A stretch of 53,751 nt of DNA, from positions 1-53,751 of the forward strand of contig DHGA01000094.1 in NCBI GenBank assembly GCA_002402545.1, in the 5' to 3' direction. Positions 1-8,225 of this stretch are shown piece after piece. A program made the translations under genes and the position numbers. The notes below the pieces were generated by a model. It was given only the letters and a program-made list of their open reading frames with translations. It did no database searches and was not told the DNA's origin. The first letter of the stretch is position 1. Every line of letters starts with the position of its first letter. Source of the stretch: Syntrophaceae bacterium UBA4810. Lineage in GTDB: Bacteria; Desulfobacterota; Syntrophia; Syntrophales; Smithellaceae.

Positions 1-554
1 TGGCGGACCCGGCCTGGCGCGATGGAAATTATTACGAGCACGGTCAGCCCGAAAAGGGGTTGTCTGTTGCCCGGATGATCGGCCACATCACGTTCATGAG
101 TGATCAGTCGATGGAAGAAAAATTTTCCCGGCGGCTTAAAAATGATAAATTCAGTTTCGGTTTTGATGCAGATTTTGAAGTTGAAGGCTATTTGCGTTAT
201 CGCGGCGCCAATTTTGTCAAACGTTTCGATGCCAATTCCTATCTTTATATTACAAAAGCGATAGATTATTTTGATTTGTCGGGGGATAAGCTGATTCCGA
301 ACGGAAAAGACATCCGTGCGCGTATTCTGGTAATATCTTTTAAGACGGATTGGCTCTACCCTTCATACCAGTCGCAGGAGATTGTGAAAATTTTAAAAAG
401 AAGGCATGTTGACACTACCTATTGTGAATTGACGTCAACTTACGGACACGACGCTTTTTTAATTGAGGTGCCGGAGCAGACCGCGCTGATCAAGCATTTT
501 TTGGATAAGACTTTCAACGGGTATCTGGTGGCGGGACATGGTAAAAGCAATTGA
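1..554 (+). CDS. metX: Homoserine O-acetyltransferase, C-terminal part (5' end outside window)
   Basis: The reading frame is open from base 3, so the gene starts before the window and only about 183 C-terminal residues are present. MetX is an alpha/beta-hydrolase-fold enzyme that transfers an acetyl group from acetyl-CoA to homoserine, the first committed step of methionine synthesis by direct sulfhydrylation. The visible part contains the family segment ARMIGHITFMSD followed by SMEEKFSR, then the catalytic acid in KTDWLYPS and the catalytic histidine in STYGHDAF, both placed as in the family. The nucleophile serine lies upstream of the window. The stop overlaps the next gene, metW, by 17 bases, a pairing common in proteobacteria, so the two are probably translated from one message. 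Confidence 0.95.
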   Translation, partial: ADPAWRDGNYYEHGQPEKGLSVARMIGHITFMSDQSMEEKFSRRLKNDKFSFGFDADFEVEGYLRYRGANFVKRFDANSYLYITKAIDYFDLSGDKLIPNGKDIRARILVISFKTDWLYPSYQSQEIVKILKRRHVDTTYCELTSTYGHDAFLIEVPEQTALIKHFLDKTFNGYLVAGHGKSN

Positions 555-1137
555 GATGAGTCTTGATCATAAAGTTATTTATTCGATCATCGAAAAAGGA
601 TCACGTGTTTTGGACTTGGGATGCGGCAAAGGTGAACTTTTATATCCGCTTGTTCGGGACAAGCTTATCCGCGCTCAGGGAATTGAGCTAGACGATAAGG
701 CTATTCAGGAATGTGTGAAAAAGGGTTTGAGTGTTTTTCACGACGACATCGAAAGCAGCCTGAATGAATTTCCGGATAATTCGTTCGATTATGTTATTTT
801 GAACCAGAGCATGCAGCAAGTGAAGAAAGTCGGCGATGTCATTCATGAATCCCTGCGTATCGGCAGGAAGGTCATTGTCGGATTTCCCAACTTTGCTTAT
901 TTCAGATCCCGGTTTATGCTGTTTTTCAGGGGAAAATCTCCCGTTACGCGTTCATTGCCCTATCTGTGGTTTGATACGCCCAACGTCCGCTTTTTAAGCG
1001 TTACGGATTTTAAAAATTTTTGTAAGGAGAAAAACATTCGGATCGTGGAAGCTCATTATCTGGGAGAAAAAAAACAGATTCGTTTTTGCCCGAATCTGTT
1101 GGCGTTAAATGTCATTTTTGTTTTAACAACTCATTGA
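538..1137 (+). CDS. metW: MetW family methyltransferase-like protein
   Basis: A 199-residue protein with the SAM-binding motif VLDLGCGKGEL near residues 24-34 and an acidic motif II (GIELDDKAI), typical of class I methyltransferase folds. The sequence after it (LNQSMQQV and GFPNFAYFRSR) is characteristic of MetW. MetW is encoded with metX in many proteobacteria and is thought to support the acetyltransferase step of methionine synthesis; a methyl-transfer substrate is not established. The gene overlaps metX by 17 bases. An alternative in-frame ATG at 556 is possible; 538 was kept because a GGCGGG stretch lies just upstream. The length matches the family. Confidence 0.93.
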   Translation: MVKAIEMSLDHKVIYSIIEKGSRVLDLGCGKGELLYPLVRDKLIRAQGIELDDKAIQECVKKGLSVFHDDIESSLNEFPDNSFDYVILNQSMQQVKKVGDVIHESLRIGRKVIVGFPNFAYFRSRFMLFFRGKSPVTRSLPYLWFDTPNVRFLSVTDFKNFCKEKNIRIVEAHYLGEKKQIRFCPNLLALNVIFVLTTH

Positions 1138-1176
1138 TGTTGACGTGATAATATAAATCATTAAGGCCAGAAAAAC

Positions 1177-1974
1177 ATGGAAGACACATTACACGGCACT
1201 TATTTAGTTAAACAAATCAAGGGTGATGAAAACAACATAACTATAAGCGATGTTGAGATACCTGTTATTGGTGAAATATCTTTAAAAATATATATCAACG
1301 GTATCGAATACGCGTCGCTTCTGTGCCTGAATCAATTGACGGAAGAACTGGCGCTGGGTTTTCTCTACAGCGAAGGTGTTATAGACACAATTGACGACGT
1401 TGCTTCCATCTCTTATAACGAGCGCCTCTTTGCCGTTATGATTAACCTTGTTGCCGGCAAATCCGTTGAGAAGTGCGAAAGTCTGCGCAGCGTGACCTCC
1501 GGGTGCGGCAAATGTTTCACTTATATAAATCCGCTTAAACAGGATAAGTTTATTGCTTTGTCGGGCGATGAAAAATATTCTCTTGGCGACATCATGCGGT
1601 CTATGAAAGATTTTGAGCGGTGCTCAAAGATATACAAGACTGTCGGAGGGGTTCACAGCGTTTTGTTTCAGCATAATGATTTTTCTGTTTTTAACGAGGA
1701 TATCGGCAGGCACAACTGCTTTGATAAAATAGCAGGTGTTCTGCTTAAAAAAAGGAAGATGAATCTTATCGGGGGCGGTATATTATTTGTCAGCGGAAGG
1801 GTATCCTCGGAAATTATTACCAAGGTTATCAGGATGGGCGCGCCGGTTCTTGTTTCGCGGTCAACACCGACATCCGCGGCAGTGAATCTTGCCAGGCAAT
1901 ATAATGTGACGCTTCTGGGTTATGTGAGAAAATATTCCGGATATATCTATTCGGGGGAAGAACGTTTAGTTTAA
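1177..1974 (+). CDS. fdhD: Formate dehydrogenase accessory sulfurtransferase FdhD
   Basis: A 265-residue FdhD homologue. FdhD moves sulfur from a cysteine desulfurase (IscS in E. coli) onto the molybdenum or tungsten bis-MGD cofactor, which is needed for active formate dehydrogenase. The cysteine loop is seen as TSGCGKC around residues 108-114, and the family segments EELALGFLYSEGVI and NEDIGRHNCFDKI are present, as is the C-terminal SGRVSSEIITKV followed by SRSTPTSAA. The gene is followed after 18 bases by a MOSC-domain gene, suggesting a small molybdenum-cofactor sulfuration unit. No formate dehydrogenase structural gene is visible in the window. Confidence 0.95.
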   Translation: MEDTLHGTYLVKQIKGDENNITISDVEIPVIGEISLKIYINGIEYASLLCLNQLTEELALGFLYSEGVIDTIDDVASISYNERLFAVMINLVAGKSVEKCESLRSVTSGCGKCFTYINPLKQDKFIALSGDEKYSLGDIMRSMKDFERCSKIYKTVGGVHSVLFQHNDFSVFNEDIGRHNCFDKIAGVLLKKRKMNLIGGGILFVSGRVSSEIITKVIRMGAPVLVSRSTPTSAAVNLARQYNVTLLGYVRKYSGYIYSGEERLV

Positions 1975-1992
1975 AGAAAGGCAAAAAATAAA

Positions 1993-2439
1993 ATGATGCT
2001 GACCCGCGGGAAAGTTCTGGCGGTTAATATTTCTCAGAACAAAGGAGAAAAAAAGAGTAATATCGGATGCGGACTGTTTCTGGAAAACCTGGGTCTGGAA
2101 AACGACGTCCATGCCCAGGCCGGCATCAGGCAGGTCAGTCTTCTTTCCAAAGAAAGTATTGATAAAATCAGAGAAAAGGGTCTTGATGTTAATCATGGAG
2201 ATTTCGCGGAAAATCTTACGATAGAAGGCATTGATCTGACGAAGCTTCCCATCGGCACGAAGCTGAAAGTTGGAAGCGAAGTATTACTGGAGGTATCTCA
2301 GATTGGTAAAGTCTGCCATAACCGCTGCAATATCTTTTATACCGTGGGAGATTGTGTTATGCCCAAAGAAGGAATCTTCGCGAAAGTACTGGTTGGCGGA
2401 ACAATAAAAGTTGATGACCACGTAGAAGTTGCCGGGTGA
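1993..2439 (+). CDS. MOSC domain-containing protein
   Basis: A 148-residue stand-alone MOSC domain (the molybdenum cofactor sulfurase C-terminal fold). Visible marks are the N-terminal beta-rich GKVLAVNIS, a central QVSLLSKESI, a HGDFAENLTIEG segment and the conserved cysteine region GKVCHNRC. MOSC proteins are believed to bind or carry sulfur or Moco through this cysteine. Its position 18 bases after fdhD supports a role in maturation of a molybdo- or tungsto-enzyme, but the substrate is not known. Two ATG codons in a row (1993, 1996) are possible starts, with an AAAGG ribosome site upstream. Confidence 0.85.
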   Translation: MMLTRGKVLAVNISQNKGEKKSNIGCGLFLENLGLENDVHAQAGIRQVSLLSKESIDKIREKGLDVNHGDFAENLTIEGIDLTKLPIGTKLKVGSEVLLEVSQIGKVCHNRCNIFYTVGDCVMPKEGIFAKVLVGGTIKVDDHVEVAG

Positions 2440-2501
2440 AACTGGCCTGAATTGTCTCGGGTAAAATTTAAAAAGGCATAGCTAAGCGGGAGATGATAAT
2501 C

Positions 2502-3488
2502 ATGAAGCGTTTAAAAAACAGCGATAAATGCAGGAAAGAAATTAAATTGGCGAAAAGTTACCGAGACGAAGTGCCGGGTATTGTTGATGAGCTTGTCTCG
2601 TCGTGCAGCCGCGGCGGGTGTTTTGATCACGTCAGCGCCGAGCCCATTCCGCATCGGGAGGCAATCATTGATATTCTGCACCGCCTGGCTTTAATTTTAT
2701 ATCCCGGCTATTTTGTCCGTACCCGTCTGGATTCAATTAATCTTGAATACTATCTTGGTCAGCAGATTGTCGGGCTTTACGAAGCGCTCTCCGAGCAAAT
2801 CATATTGGCCATTCGTCATGACTGTATTCGCCAGAATCAGTCCTGCGTGAATTGTGAACCCCTCGGGCAAAGGATTACCGTGGAATTTCTGCGCAAACTT
2901 CCTGAATTAAGAACGATGCTGGCTAAAGATATCCGTGCCGCCCTCGATGGAGATCCCGCGGCCAAGGGGTATGATGAAATTATATTCAGTTATCCGGGCA
3001 TCCGGGCGATCACAATTTACAGAATAGCCCATGAACTATATCATCTTAGCGTTCCGTTAATACCCAGGATCATGACGGAATATGCGCACAGCCGCACCGG
3101 CATCGATATTCATCCGGGGGCGCATATCGGCGAAAGCTTTTTTATTGATCACGGGACGGGCGTTGTAATTGGAGAAACATGCACGATCGGCAACAGGGTT
3201 CGCATCTATCAGGGTGTCACACTGGGGGCTTTGTCGCTGTCCAAGGCGGAGTGCAAAAGACTGCGATCAAAGAAGCGTCATCCATCCATTCATGACGATG
3301 TTATCATTTATGCCAATGCCACCATTCTCGGCGGGGATACTGTTGTTGGTGAGCGTTGCGTGATCGGCGGTAACGTGTGGTTGACGCATTCCGTTCCGCC
3401 GGATACGCAGGTCTTCATTAAGAAACAGGATTTAATTTTTGGCGCAAAGCAATATAAAAGACATGCTTCCAAACAAAAACTGCGCTGA
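2502..3488 (+). CDS. Serine O-acetyltransferase
   Basis: A left-handed beta-helix (hexapeptide repeat) acetyltransferase that makes O-acetylserine from serine and acetyl-CoA for cysteine synthesis. The C-terminal third shows the catalytic core HPGAHIGESFFIDHGTGVV with the active-site His-Asp pairs, then GETCTIGNRVRIYQGVTLGA and later hexad turns (ILGGDTVVGERCVIGGN). The roughly 150-residue helical N-terminal part makes it longer than E. coli CysE, as in the EpsC-like group of anaerobes. I chose the ATG at 2502 because GCGGGAG lies nine bases upstream; the in-frame ATG at 2493 overlaps that site. With metX-metW upstream it may feed sulfur amino-acid synthesis. CysE or EpsC could both be used as the name, so none is given. 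Confidence 0.9.
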   Translation: MKRLKNSDKCRKEIKLAKSYRDEVPGIVDELVSSCSRGGCFDHVSAEPIPHREAIIDILHRLALILYPGYFVRTRLDSINLEYYLGQQIVGLYEALSEQIILAIRHDCIRQNQSCVNCEPLGQRITVEFLRKLPELRTMLAKDIRAALDGDPAAKGYDEIIFSYPGIRAITIYRIAHELYHLSVPLIPRIMTEYAHSRTGIDIHPGAHIGESFFIDHGTGVVIGETCTIGNRVRIYQGVTLGALSLSKAECKRLRSKKRHPSIHDDVIIYANATILGGDTVVGERCVIGGNVWLTHSVPPDTQVFIKKQDLIFGAKQYKRHASKQKLR

Positions 3489-3606
3489 GCTTTTGTAATA
3501 CTGATAAATCCTTCGCCAGGCAAACATTCCATGTTTTAAAGGCTATCTTGAAAACAAAATAGAACTAGGCTATGTTCTGCTAAACTCAATTGTCAGGAGA
3601 AAAATT

Positions 3607-4344
3607 ATGTTTAGTTGGCTGGCCAGTCCGGAAGCATGGGTTGCGCTGGGAACCTTAACGGCGCTCGAAATTGTCCTGGGCATAGACAACATTATTTTTA
3701 TATCAGTGCTGGTAGGAAGGCTGCCGACGCAGAAAAGGAACTTAGCGCGTAACGCCGGCCTTATTCTGGCGATGCTCTCGCGGTTGGTACTGCTTTTCTT
3801 CATCGTCTGGGTGGTGGGTTTAACCGCGCCCTGGTTCAGTATTTTTGGTCAGGAAATATCAGGCAGAGATATTATTCTGATTGGCGGCGGAATGTTTCTT
3901 TTGGCAAAAGCCACGCATGAAATCCACGCGAGCCTGGAAGGGGCTGTAGAAAAGAAAACCGTTGTAATGGCGGCGGGCATGGCTGCGGTTCTTTTTCAGA
4001 TTGCGATTTTGGATATAGTGTTTTCCCTGGATTCGGTTATCACCGCCGTTGGATTGGCGCAGCACATTTCCATTATGGCCATCGCTATTATTATTGCCGT
4101 AGGAGTAATGTTATTTGCCGCGAAAGCCATCAGCGTTTTTGTGGATAATCATCCGACAATAAAAATGCTGGCGCTTTCTTTTTTGATCCTTGTCGGCGTA
4201 ACGCTGATAGCCGAGGGCTTTGAAGTGCACATACCGAAGGGCTACATATATTTTGCAATGGCCTTTTCGGTTTCGGTGGAAATGCTCAATTTGCGCCTGC
4301 GCGGAAAAGACACAAAACCGGTCAAACTTCGCAAAAGTATTTAG
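3607..4344 (+). CDS. TerC family integral membrane protein
   Basis: A 245-residue polytopic membrane protein with about seven hydrophobic segments. It carries the TerC-family signature LEIVLGIDNIIFIS near residues 20-33 and a second copy-like acidic motif AILDIVFSLDSVITAVG near residues 134-150; the conserved aspartates within membrane segments are typical. Family members are linked to tellurium resistance and, more recently, to manganese export and metalation of exported enzymes. The substrate here is not shown. An AGGAG ribosome site precedes the ATG. No manganese riboswitch of the yybP-ykoY type was recognised upstream. Confidence 0.88.
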   Translation: MFSWLASPEAWVALGTLTALEIVLGIDNIIFISVLVGRLPTQKRNLARNAGLILAMLSRLVLLFFIVWVVGLTAPWFSIFGQEISGRDIILIGGGMFLLAKATHEIHASLEGAVEKKTVVMAAGMAAVLFQIAILDIVFSLDSVITAVGLAQHISIMAIAIIIAVGVMLFAAKAISVFVDNHPTIKMLALSFLILVGVTLIAEGFEVHIPKGYIYFAMAFSVSVEMLNLRLRGKDTKPVKLRKSI

Positions 4345-4393
4345 AGATGAATTGCATGTAGTAAATATAAGGTGAATATAAGCAGGAGGAGCC

Positions 4394-4879
4394 TTGAAAA
4401 ATATTTTAATTAAAATTGATGCCGAATTCAGACAACATTGGAAAAGTTATGTATTGCAGAGCATGTTGGCAACAGTTGCCGTATTTATTGCCCTTTATTT
4501 TTTAAGCATGCAGCACGCCGTCATTATCGCCTCTCTCGGCGCTACGGCGTTCATCGTTTTTGCCATGCCTGAGAACATCACCGCCCAGACCAGAAATGTT
4601 ATCGGCGGGCATATTGTCGGTTTGTTTTGCGGATTTTTGTTTTCTCTGATTCCGCATCCAGCAGTATTATCGTCTCTTTTGGTCTATTCGTCGGCGGTGG
4701 GGGCATCTATCTTTATCATGGTGGTGACAGACACGGAACATCCGCCGGCCAGCGGCACGGCGTTGGGCGTGGTAATGACCGGCATCACGCTCAATGTTTT
4801 GATTGCCGTTGTGTTGAGCATAATTATTCTTTCAGTGATTCACCGGTTGTGCAAGCCGTATCTGAAAGATTTAACCTGA
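4394..4879 (+). CDS. HPP family membrane protein
   Basis: A 161-residue protein with four to five predicted membrane segments. The family marks are SLGATAFIVFAMPE (residues 48-61) and DTEHPPASGTALG (residues 111-123), where the HPP element that names the family is located. Some HPP members are implicated in nitrite transport in plastids, but bacterial roles are mostly open. The start is TTG at 4394, chosen because a strong AGGAGGA site lies four bases upstream and no ATG is suitably placed. The next gene follows after 25 bases, so the two may be co-transcribed. Confidence 0.82.
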   Translation: MKNILIKIDAEFRQHWKSYVLQSMLATVAVFIALYFLSMQHAVIIASLGATAFIVFAMPENITAQTRNVIGGHIVGLFCGFLFSLIPHPAVLSSLLVYSSAVGASIFIMVVTDTEHPPASGTALGVVMTGITLNVLIAVVLSIIILSVIHRLCKPYLKDLT

Positions 4880-4904
4880 GCAATCAGCGCGAGAGGAAGA
4901 AGAC

Positions 4905-5456
4905 ATGCGATTTTGGGAAGCAAAAAAAGAAAAACTGCATACGCGAAGTATTGAAGTTTCCACCTATGAATACGACGGACAGAGATTAATTGTGGAGGGG
5001 TTTCTCAAAGACGATCGTTTTCACGCATCCCGCATTATAACCGGCGAGAGTTTTCCCGCAGGCGTTATTCATCATATGGCCATACGTCTGCTGATCAATT
5101 GCTCCAATATGGTGATTGAAGACATCGAGGCGGAGCTTCTTTCAGTGCCGCGCGAAATTTGCCGCGAAACGCTGGATTGCCTTGCGCCCATCAAGGGGTT
5201 GGCCATTACCAAAGGCTTTACGGCGAAAGTTAAAAAACTTATCGGCGGTAATAAGGGTTGCTCGCATCTGGTGGAGCTGTTGCTGGCGATGGCGCCGGCA
5301 GCAATTCAGGGCTACGCTTCCTATCAGTCGAAAAGGCCTCAGGATTACGATCCACAACGCTCCAAAATGATTTTGCAGTTTCTCGTAAATACCTGCCGCG
5401 CCTGGCGTGATGACGGACCGCTTGTGGAAATCTTAAAAAGAAAATTCAACGTATAA
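4905..5456 (+). CDS. DUF2889 domain-containing protein
   Basis: A 183-residue soluble protein that matches the DUF2889 family pattern: HTRSIEVSTYEYDG at the N-terminus, a central PREICRETL, then a conserved GCSHLVELLLAMAPAAIQG at residues 116-134 near the C-terminus. The family is widespread in proteobacteria and has no established activity. The preceding gene ends 25 bases upstream and an AGAGGAAGA ribosome site is present. I see no catalytic motif that would allow a functional claim. Confidence 0.78.
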   Translation: MRFWEAKKEKLHTRSIEVSTYEYDGQRLIVEGFLKDDRFHASRIITGESFPAGVIHHMAIRLLINCSNMVIEDIEAELLSVPREICRETLDCLAPIKGLAITKGFTAKVKKLIGGNKGCSHLVELLLAMAPAAIQGYASYQSKRPQDYDPQRSKMILQFLVNTCRAWRDDGPLVEILKRKFNV

Positions 5457-5479
5457 AACTTAAAAAACGAGAAAAGCTA

Positions 5480-5509
5480 TTGACAGTGTACCTGATTACA
5501 GGTCATAAT
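5480..5509 (+). promoter_or_regulatory. Candidate sigma-70 promoter for the MltD-like gene
   Basis: TTGACA at 5480-5485 is followed after 17-18 bases by TCATAA/CATAAT at 5503-5509. The transcript would begin near 5516 and carry a leader of about 55 bases before the ATG at 5571. Spacing is good; the -10 element is moderate. Seen in sequence, not tested. Confidence 0.5.
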
Positions 5510-5570
5510 GCCGCCAATATCCGGAAATTGCTGGAAATCGGTTTTTTGGTTAAGGAGAAAAAATATAATC

Positions 5571-7079
5571 ATGAATAGATATTCTTTGCTCGTGCTCCTT
5601 TTTGCTGCTGTGTTTTTTACATCATCTTGTTTGTCTCTGCTGACATCAACCAAGCAGTCAGATTCTTCGCCGCTGGTTAAACTTTCCCAGGAAGCGGAAT
5701 CACAATCGCAATCCGAAATAAAACCTGAACAACAAGCCAAGCCGCAAAATAATCAAAAAACAGTGGCCATGGTAGGAGGCGCGCGCATAAGCGAGCCGGA
5801 AAACCACAACTGCAAAGTTTATCTTCTGGAAGGAGCTGAAGAATTAAATTTAGAAAACCGCTATTTCGATATCCCTGTTGTTTACAACGATCCCGTAAAA
5901 AAATGGCTTAATTATTATTTAAAAAGAGGCCGCACTTATTTTGAAATTTACTCAGAACGCGGCGGCCGATACGTGCCGCTTTTGGCGAAAATCCTGGAAG
6001 ATAACGGGCTTCCTCACGACCTCATTTATTTAGCCATGGCCGAATCAGGCTTTCAGACCAAGGCCAAATCGCACGCCCGCGCGGTGGGGCTTTGGCAATT
6101 TATTCCGTCAACCGGCCGCATTTACGGGTTGAAGATAGACTGGTACATTGATGAGCGGCGCGATCCGGTAAAATCCACAGTTGCCGCGAGCCGATATCTG
6201 AAAAAACTCTACGATGATTACGGCGATTGGGAAATAGCCGCGGCGGCTTATAATGCCGGTGAAGGCAAAGTAAACCGCGCTATCAGGCATTCTAAAACCG
6301 ACGATTTCTGGAAGCTGACAAAAAGGCGTTACCTTAAAGCTGAAACCAGAAATTATGTTCCAAAAATTATGGCGCTGGCAATTTTAGGAAAAAATCTTAA
6401 ATCCTTCGGTTTTGAAGATATAGAATTTCACGGGCCGCTGGATTTTGCCGAAATTGACGTACCGGGCAAAACCGACCTTGTAGCTCTGGCCGAAGAGCTG
6501 AAAGTAGATGTGGAAGAAATTTACTATCTGAATCCTGAGCTTCTGCGCTGGTATATTCCTCCGTATATGGAAACATACAGGCTGAAAGTTCCCGTGGGCG
6601 CGGAAGTTGTTTACAAAGAATGCTGCGATGAAAAAGATTTTACCGCTACCGCCTTCCAGAGATATAAAACACCTTCAGCGACGACAATTAATGTGGTTGC
6701 GAAAAAATTCAGAATACAGCCATCGGTATTGGAGGGCCTCAACGGTGTTTCTGCCGGAAAACTTATAGCTAAAAATCAAGAAATAATTCTGCCTTTTAGA
6801 GAGGGGCAGAATATCAAAGAAGCAATGTATGCTGATTTATATGAACGTCCGCGTCGTCATGTCCGCGCGCGCGCGAGTTACAAAAAGCAAATAAAAATGG
6901 CAAAAGCAAGTGGTCAGAAGATTGCCAATCCTAAAGAGTACTACACCGTCCAAAAAGGTGATACGCTTTGGACGATATCCAAAAAAACCGGTACACCGCT
7001 CTATGTATTAATCAATTCGAACCTTAGTAGTGTTGATGGCCGGATGATCCGGAAGGGCGATAAAATTGCTGTGCGGTAA
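5571..7079 (+). CDS. MltD-like lytic murein transglycosylase with LysM domain, lipoprotein
   Basis: A 502-residue protein starting at ATG 5571, chosen because a TAAGGAGA site precedes it and a lipoprotein signal then begins the protein: hydrophobic stretch and lipobox TSSC with Cys20. The SLT domain spans about residues 110-260; the catalytic glutamate lies in AMAESGF (Glu158), followed by ARAVGLWQFIPSTG and AAAYNAGEGKV. A degenerate LysM-like region follows (about 290-420) and a clear C-terminal LysM domain begins YYTVQKGDTLW. MltD enzymes cleave peptidoglycan glycan strands, forming 1,6-anhydromuropeptides, from the inner face of the outer membrane. It is the last ordinary gene before the accessory island. 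Confidence 0.92.
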   Translation: MNRYSLLVLLFAAVFFTSSCLSLLTSTKQSDSSPLVKLSQEAESQSQSEIKPEQQAKPQNNQKTVAMVGGARISEPENHNCKVYLLEGAEELNLENRYFDIPVVYNDPVKKWLNYYLKRGRTYFEIYSERGGRYVPLLAKILEDNGLPHDLIYLAMAESGFQTKAKSHARAVGLWQFIPSTGRIYGLKIDWYIDERRDPVKSTVAASRYLKKLYDDYGDWEIAAAAYNAGEGKVNRAIRHSKTDDFWKLTKRRYLKAETRNYVPKIMALAILGKNLKSFGFEDIEFHGPLDFAEIDVPGKTDLVALAEELKVDVEEIYYLNPELLRWYIPPYMETYRLKVPVGAEVVYKECCDEKDFTATAFQRYKTPSATTINVVAKKFRIQPSVLEGLNGVSAGKLIAKNQEIILPFREGQNIKEAMYADLYERPRRHVRARASYKKQIKMAKASGQKIANPKEYYTVQKGDTLWTISKKTGTPLYVLINSNLSSVDGRMIRKGDKIAVR

Positions 7080-7134
7080 TTGCGTTATATAGAACTGATA
7101 TTCCAACCCCAGCCCCGTAAAACCATTTTTGATT

Positions 7135-7414
7135 TGTAGGGCGCGTTTCCCCAAACGCGCCGTTAACTGTTTTTATTTTCATTGTAGGGCGCGTTTCCCA
7201 AACACGCCGTTAATTTGCGGATTGATTTGGGGATCAATCCCTACATAACACGACGGTATTTTCATTATCTTTGTAGGGCGCGTTTCCCGAACACGCCGTT
7301 GTATTGCGGACTGATTCGGGGATCAATCCCTACATATTTTTCCCTGTTATTTGTAGGGCGTGTTTCCCAAACACGCCGTTAGTGTAGGGACTGTTCGGGG
7401 AACAGTCCCTACAT
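7135..7414. repeat. Cluster of palindromic intergenic repeats (left island border)
   Basis: Four copies of a hairpin-forming unit (TGTAGGGCGCGTTTCCC followed by AAACACGCCGTT) lie at 7135-7164, 7183-7211, 7272-7300 and 7352-7380. Three are followed by a second imperfect palindrome with outer arms that read towards ATCAATCCCTACAT or AACAGTCCCTACAT (7217-7246, 7306-7335, 7383-7414). Copies differ by a few bases and keep the base pairing. They resemble REP-like or small non-autonomous elements; no transposase is present. A degenerate relative lies at 17494-17554, on the other side of the RM island. The whole 7080-7416 interval holds no gene. Confidence 0.85.
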
Positions 7415-7416
7415 GT

Positions 7417-7527
7417 TTATTTTCCTTCAACGATTTTGATTTCTTCTTCCTTTCAAGCCATATAACTCGTAAACCAGTTTATCAATTTGCTTATTGGCGG
7501 CGTATATTTCTTGCCGGATCATTTTTT
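7417..7527 (-). pseudogene. Orphan 3' tail of an RM enzyme gene (copy E)
   Basis: Read on the minus strand this segment encodes KQIDKLVYELYGL, matching the last 35 residues of the RM enzyme encoded at 10811-13678, then EEEIKIVEGK and a stop after a +1 frameshift. Upstream residues (IRQEIYAAN) match the RM segment before the motif. It begins directly after the stop codon of the membrane-protein gene at 7528 and is not attached to any methylase. This is the last copy of the series and lies next to the palindromic repeats. Confidence 0.8.
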
Positions 7528-7899
7528 CTAGGCGGAAAAAAACCCAACAACAACCTGCGCCGCTAAGAATATCAGAAGAAGATACAGTCTTAAGAGCACT
7601 TCTTTCATGTTTTCGATCTTTCGAACTTTTACCGCAAGAATCATCAATATTGCCAAGACACCTGCTGTAATAATGATGGGAAGCGAGATAAAGAAGAAGC
7701 CGTACATTGCCCAGTTTTCGGAATACGCTCTTTCCAGCCATGCCCAACCGACAAAGAATGCCGACACCAGCGAGCATAGCCACAATATTATGGATAGAGC
7801 CGAAAGAATTTTCCTGCTTGTTTTAAAAACACCAATGATAATAAGAGTCACTGATATCGTCACAAAAAGAATTATAATGGGTATCAGCATGCAGTTCAT
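7528..7899 (-). CDS. Small hypothetical membrane protein
   Basis: A 123-residue protein with four hydrophobic segments: about residues 4-24, 31-53, 66-89 and 100-121. Hydrophobic runs include IPIIILFVTISVTLIII and FFFISLPIIITAGVLAIL. An AAAGGAAA ribosome site precedes the ATG. I recognise no family. It is one of the small genes placed between RM-tail copies, lying downstream of scrap F and directly upstream of tail E, and reads in the same direction as the RM gene. Its function is unknown; a membrane partner or effector role is only a possibility suggested by position. Confidence 0.6.
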   Translation of the reverse strand: MNCMLIPIIILFVTISVTLIIIGVFKTSRKILSALSIILWLCSLVSAFFVGWAWLERAYSENWAMYGFFFISLPIIITAGVLAILMILAVKVRKIENMKEVLLRLYLLLIFLAAQVVVGFFSA

Positions 7900-7970
7900 T
7901 TTCCTTTCTGTGAGCTAAAAATTAATATATTCGGTGGGTATTTTCAAATATTTATTATTAATTACTTAGT

Positions 7971-7995
7971 TTCTTTTTTTCCACGATGGCGATTT
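7971..7995 (-). pseudogene. Scrap of RM gene 3' end (copy F)
   Basis: A short minus-strand stretch reading EIAIVEKKK matches only the last codons of the RM tail series (compare copy C). It is too short to be certain on its own; its placement just upstream of the membrane-protein gene, like the other copies relative to their next genes, supports it. The roughly 100 bases between this and copy D contain a GGAGCGAAGCGACGCGG stretch like common intergenic repeats and no gene. Confidence 0.45.
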
Positions 7996-8094
7996 TAGTG
8001 ACACTCGTTGAGGGCAAGCGTAGTGCGGCTTGAAACGCAAGTGGAACTATCCCAGGAGCGAAGCGACGCGGGGCTTCCGGCACATTGTCTTTTA

Positions 8095-8220
8095 TTACCC
8101 CTCCACAATGGAGATTTCCTCTTCCGTCAATTCGTATAGCTCATAAACCAGTTCATCGATTTTGCTAGTCAACAACTGCCGTGCATGCCGCGAGGATAAG
8201 CCGCTCCTGATACTGAATTG
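8095..8220 (-). pseudogene. Orphan 3' tail of an RM enzyme gene (copy D)
   Basis: On the minus strand this encodes LLTSKIDELVYELYELTEEE then ISIVEG and a stop. The tail motif is intact, but the residues before it (LLTSKIDEL) differ from the local RM gene (ATDKQIDKL), so this copy may come from another member of the same enzyme family rather than from the gene at 10811. It starts within six bases of the stop codon of the lipoprotein gene at 8226. Confidence 0.75.
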
Positions 8221-8225
8221 ATCAA

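Noticed and set aside
7135..7414. Regularly spaced repeats as a CRISPR array
   Set aside because: Only four units, each itself palindromic, with spacers of unequal length (roughly 18 to 60 bases) that are partly repeats themselves, and no cas genes.
7427..7783. 118-codon minus-strand frame that runs through RM-tail copy E
   Set aside because: It starts inside the membrane-protein gene in another frame and reads into the decayed tail; the 7528-7899 frame has the ribosome site and the hydrophobic pattern of a real protein.
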